Shown here piece after piece: positions 62,569 to 64,000 of a stretch of DNA of 64,000 nucleotides; the stretch's first letter is position 1; every line of letters begins with the position of its first letter. The notes beneath the pieces are model-generated. The model was not told the DNA's origin, made no database searches, and worked only from the letters and a program-made list of their open reading frames with translations. A program made the translations under genes and the position numbers. The DNA comes from Poritiphilus flavus (GTDB lineage: Bacteria; Bacteroidota; Bacteroidia; Flavobacteriales; Flavobacteriaceae): positions 186,001-250,000 of the forward strand of contig NZ_WXYO01000004.1 of the NCBI RefSeq assembly GCF_009901585.1, read 5' to 3'.

Positions 62569-63711
62569 TTATATTTTGCTATTTATGATATCGATGAGCT
62601 GCGCATTTACCAGATTAACATCGAACTTTTCTTTGGCCAACTTCCTGCTTGCCAGGCTCATGGCCTCAATTTTTTCCGGATTATCCAGGAAATAGCGCAT
62701 AGCCTTGGTCAGGGGTTCCTGTTCGTTCGGCGGAATAAGAAATCCATTCTCTTCAGGGACCACGGTTTCCCGGCAACCGGGCTGGTCTGTGGTAATAATC
62801 GGCATCCCGGTGGAAAGTGCCTCCAGGGCAGAGCGGGGTACCCCTTCCCGGTAAAAAGAAGGCAATACGAAGATATCCGCCCTGGAGATCAGTTGATCCA
62901 CCTGGTTAGATTCGCCGTGATAAACAATAACCCCCTCACTGTTTAAAGTGTTTAGTAGCTCCAGGGAAATAGCGGAACTGTTATTGGGGGGAGGGGCTCC
63001 AACAATATGGAATTCGGCCTTTGGAAACTCCTTTTGGAGCTCTTTTCCTGCCTCGATAAACAAACCGACACCCTTTTCTCGTATAAGTCTTCCCACAATA
63101 ATAAAGCGAACAGGCTCTCCTTTGATCTTTTTGTTACTCCTAAAGGCAAAGCGATCCAGGTTGATGCCCGATCCCTGAACCACCTCAAGAGTCTGATTGG
63201 CAGTAACAATATTTTTGTCCAGGAAAAGCTGTAAATCGTCCTTATTCTGGAATACCACAGCACTATTATAGCGCAATGCCCTTCGATATAGAAACTCTGT
63301 AACCTTCTGCAATAGTTTTGATTTAAAAGAAACCTGGCTAAAGGTAAAACCCAGCCCGGTAATCAGAGAAACCACTGGGATGCGGTGCTTTTTGGCCGCC
63401 ATGGACCCATAAACTACCGGCTTGATGGTATAGGGGAAAAGCAGATCGATCTTGTGTTCTTTTAAAATGCCTTTCAGCTGCCTAATGGAGCCCAGGTCTT
63501 TAAGCGGATTCAGCCCGGTTCGCTCCAGATTGTAAGGGACAGGTATTCCTCCCAACTCATGAACCAGTTTTAAAGTGCGATCGTCAAAATCAGGAGCGGC
63601 GCAGTACACCTTGAAATTGTTTTCTAACAGGCTCTTTATCATATCACCCCGGAAATTGTACAGCGAATAGGAGGCGGAACAAAGAACGAGGATATTTTTT
63701 GGTTTTTCCAT
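62569..63711 (-). CDS. Family 4 glycosyltransferase
   Basis: The 380-residue GT-B enzyme has an N-terminal ILVLCSASYSLYNFRGDMIKSL segment and the GT4 donor site: RFIIVGRLIREKGVGLFIEAG, FVLPSFYREGVPRSALEALSTGMPIITTD. It adds a hexose or deoxyhexose to the growing repeat unit. It is separated by 112 bases from the PGT gene and by 68 from the asparagine synthetase, all on the same strand. Confidence 0.93.
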   Translation of the reverse strand: MEKPKNILVLCSASYSLYNFRGDMIKSLLENNFKVYCAAPDFDDRTLKLVHELGGIPVPYNLERTGLNPLKDLGSIRQLKGILKEHKIDLLFPYTIKPVVYGSMAAKKHRIPVVSLITGLGFTFSQVSFKSKLLQKVTEFLYRRALRYNSAVVFQNKDDLQLFLDKNIVTANQTLEVVQGSGINLDRFAFRSNKKIKGEPVRFIIVGRLIREKGVGLFIEAGKELQKEFPKAEFHIVGAPPPNNSSAISLELLNTLNSEGVIVYHGESNQVDQLISRADIFVLPSFYREGVPRSALEALSTGMPIITTDQPGCRETVVPEENGFLIPPNEQEPLTKAMRYFLDNPEKIEAMSLASRKLAKEKFDVNLVNAQLIDIINSKI

Positions 63712-63779
63712 TAGGGTCTTAGCAGGCGATTTGGAGTTTTCAGGTTGAATTTACAAAAATTAGAGTGCTTCCGGGGATT

Positions 63780-64000
63780 TTAGTTCAGATAGGTGTTCAC
63801 ATACCATTTCTGGAAGCAATAAATAGCCCAGACCGTAAAGGTATTGTCTCGTTTTCCGGACAAATGGTCCTTGACCATACTTTGTAAGTAATTGAGGTTG
63901 AATATGTTTTGTGCCTTCAGGAAATCCGTCTCTATATAGGATTCCATCTCTTTTTTCAGGCCGGAGCGCAACCAGTCTCCAACCGGCGACCCGAATCCCT
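63780..64000 (-). CDS. Asparagine synthetase (glutamine-hydrolysing), C-terminal end
   Basis: Only the last 73 codons are in the window. They read GFGSPVGDWLRSGLKKEM at the start, the segment that near the end of AsnB-type synthetases leads into the final helices, and close with FTVWAIYCFQKWYVNTYLN. The rest lies beyond base 64000. In polysaccharide loci such proteins are common and may amidate a sugar acid. The frame remains open to the window edge. Confidence 0.85.
   Translation of the reverse strand, partial: GFGSPVGDWLRSGLKKEMESYIETDFLKAQNIFNLNYLQSMVKDHLSGKRDNTFTVWAIYCFQKWYVNTYLN

Overview
The window looks like chromosome of a marine member of Bacteroidota, most likely Flavobacteriaceae. 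The evidence is a SusC/SusD pair, three S1 sulfatases, many short lipoprotein signals, a Bacteroidota-type LptD, TamB and an MCE protein, bacillithiol synthesis (bshA), and several promoters of the Bacteroidota form TTG-N17-20-TAnnTTTG. No rRNA, tRNA, insertion sequence, integrase or CRISPR array was seen.

Bases 1-29813 are an accessory carbohydrate region. It opens with the end of a GH9 glucanase and an arylsulfatase. A DUF255 protein, a large VCBS/ASPIC lipoprotein and a SusD-SusC pair follow. Next come a GH130 phosphorylase and a sodium/solute symporter, with an AraC-type regulator divergent from them; together these resemble the Bacteroides mannosyl-glucose (beta-mannan) module. Bases 17711-23467 hold a tight co-directional cluster: an Fe-S-containing GMC flavoprotein dehydrogenase, its Tat-exported lipoprotein small subunit, two tandem secreted TIM-barrel proteins and a sulfatase. 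A sulfatase-GH1 operon meets it head-on. A VanX-type dipeptidase, a secreted esterase and a Tat-exported Gfo/Idh/MocA oxidoreductase end the region. My main inference is that this region joins hydrolytic and phosphorolytic breakdown of a sulfated beta-manno/glucan to a periplasmic oxidation-elimination route through keto-sugars.

Bases 29875-59221 are mostly core genome. They include an RNA-type methyltransferase, an AI-2E transporter, rsmE, tsaD, tamB, pfkA-gapA, an NAGK-like kinase and ridA. The envelope set is lptD, an amidase and an MCE protein, followed by two Fe-S proteins, a GH3/beta-lactamase fusion, bshA and an OmpA protein. Between tfoX and tsaD lies a 474-base gene-free mosaic of 8-bp and 7-bp repeats and palindromes. 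TamB has no ATG, GTG or TTG start in front of its membrane anchor.

Bases 59227-64000 are the downstream end of a polysaccharide (capsule or exopolysaccharide) cluster read on the minus strand: asparagine synthetase (partial), GT4, phosphoglycosyl transferase, GT2, ATP-grasp and HAD, several with overlapping ends.

Several starts were moved from the longest ORF because a promoter, terminator or signal peptide supports a shorter or longer product (susC, DUF4159, tsaD, tamB, NAGK-like kinase, lptD, mlaD, GT2). All functional calls come from reading the sequence; no database search was run.
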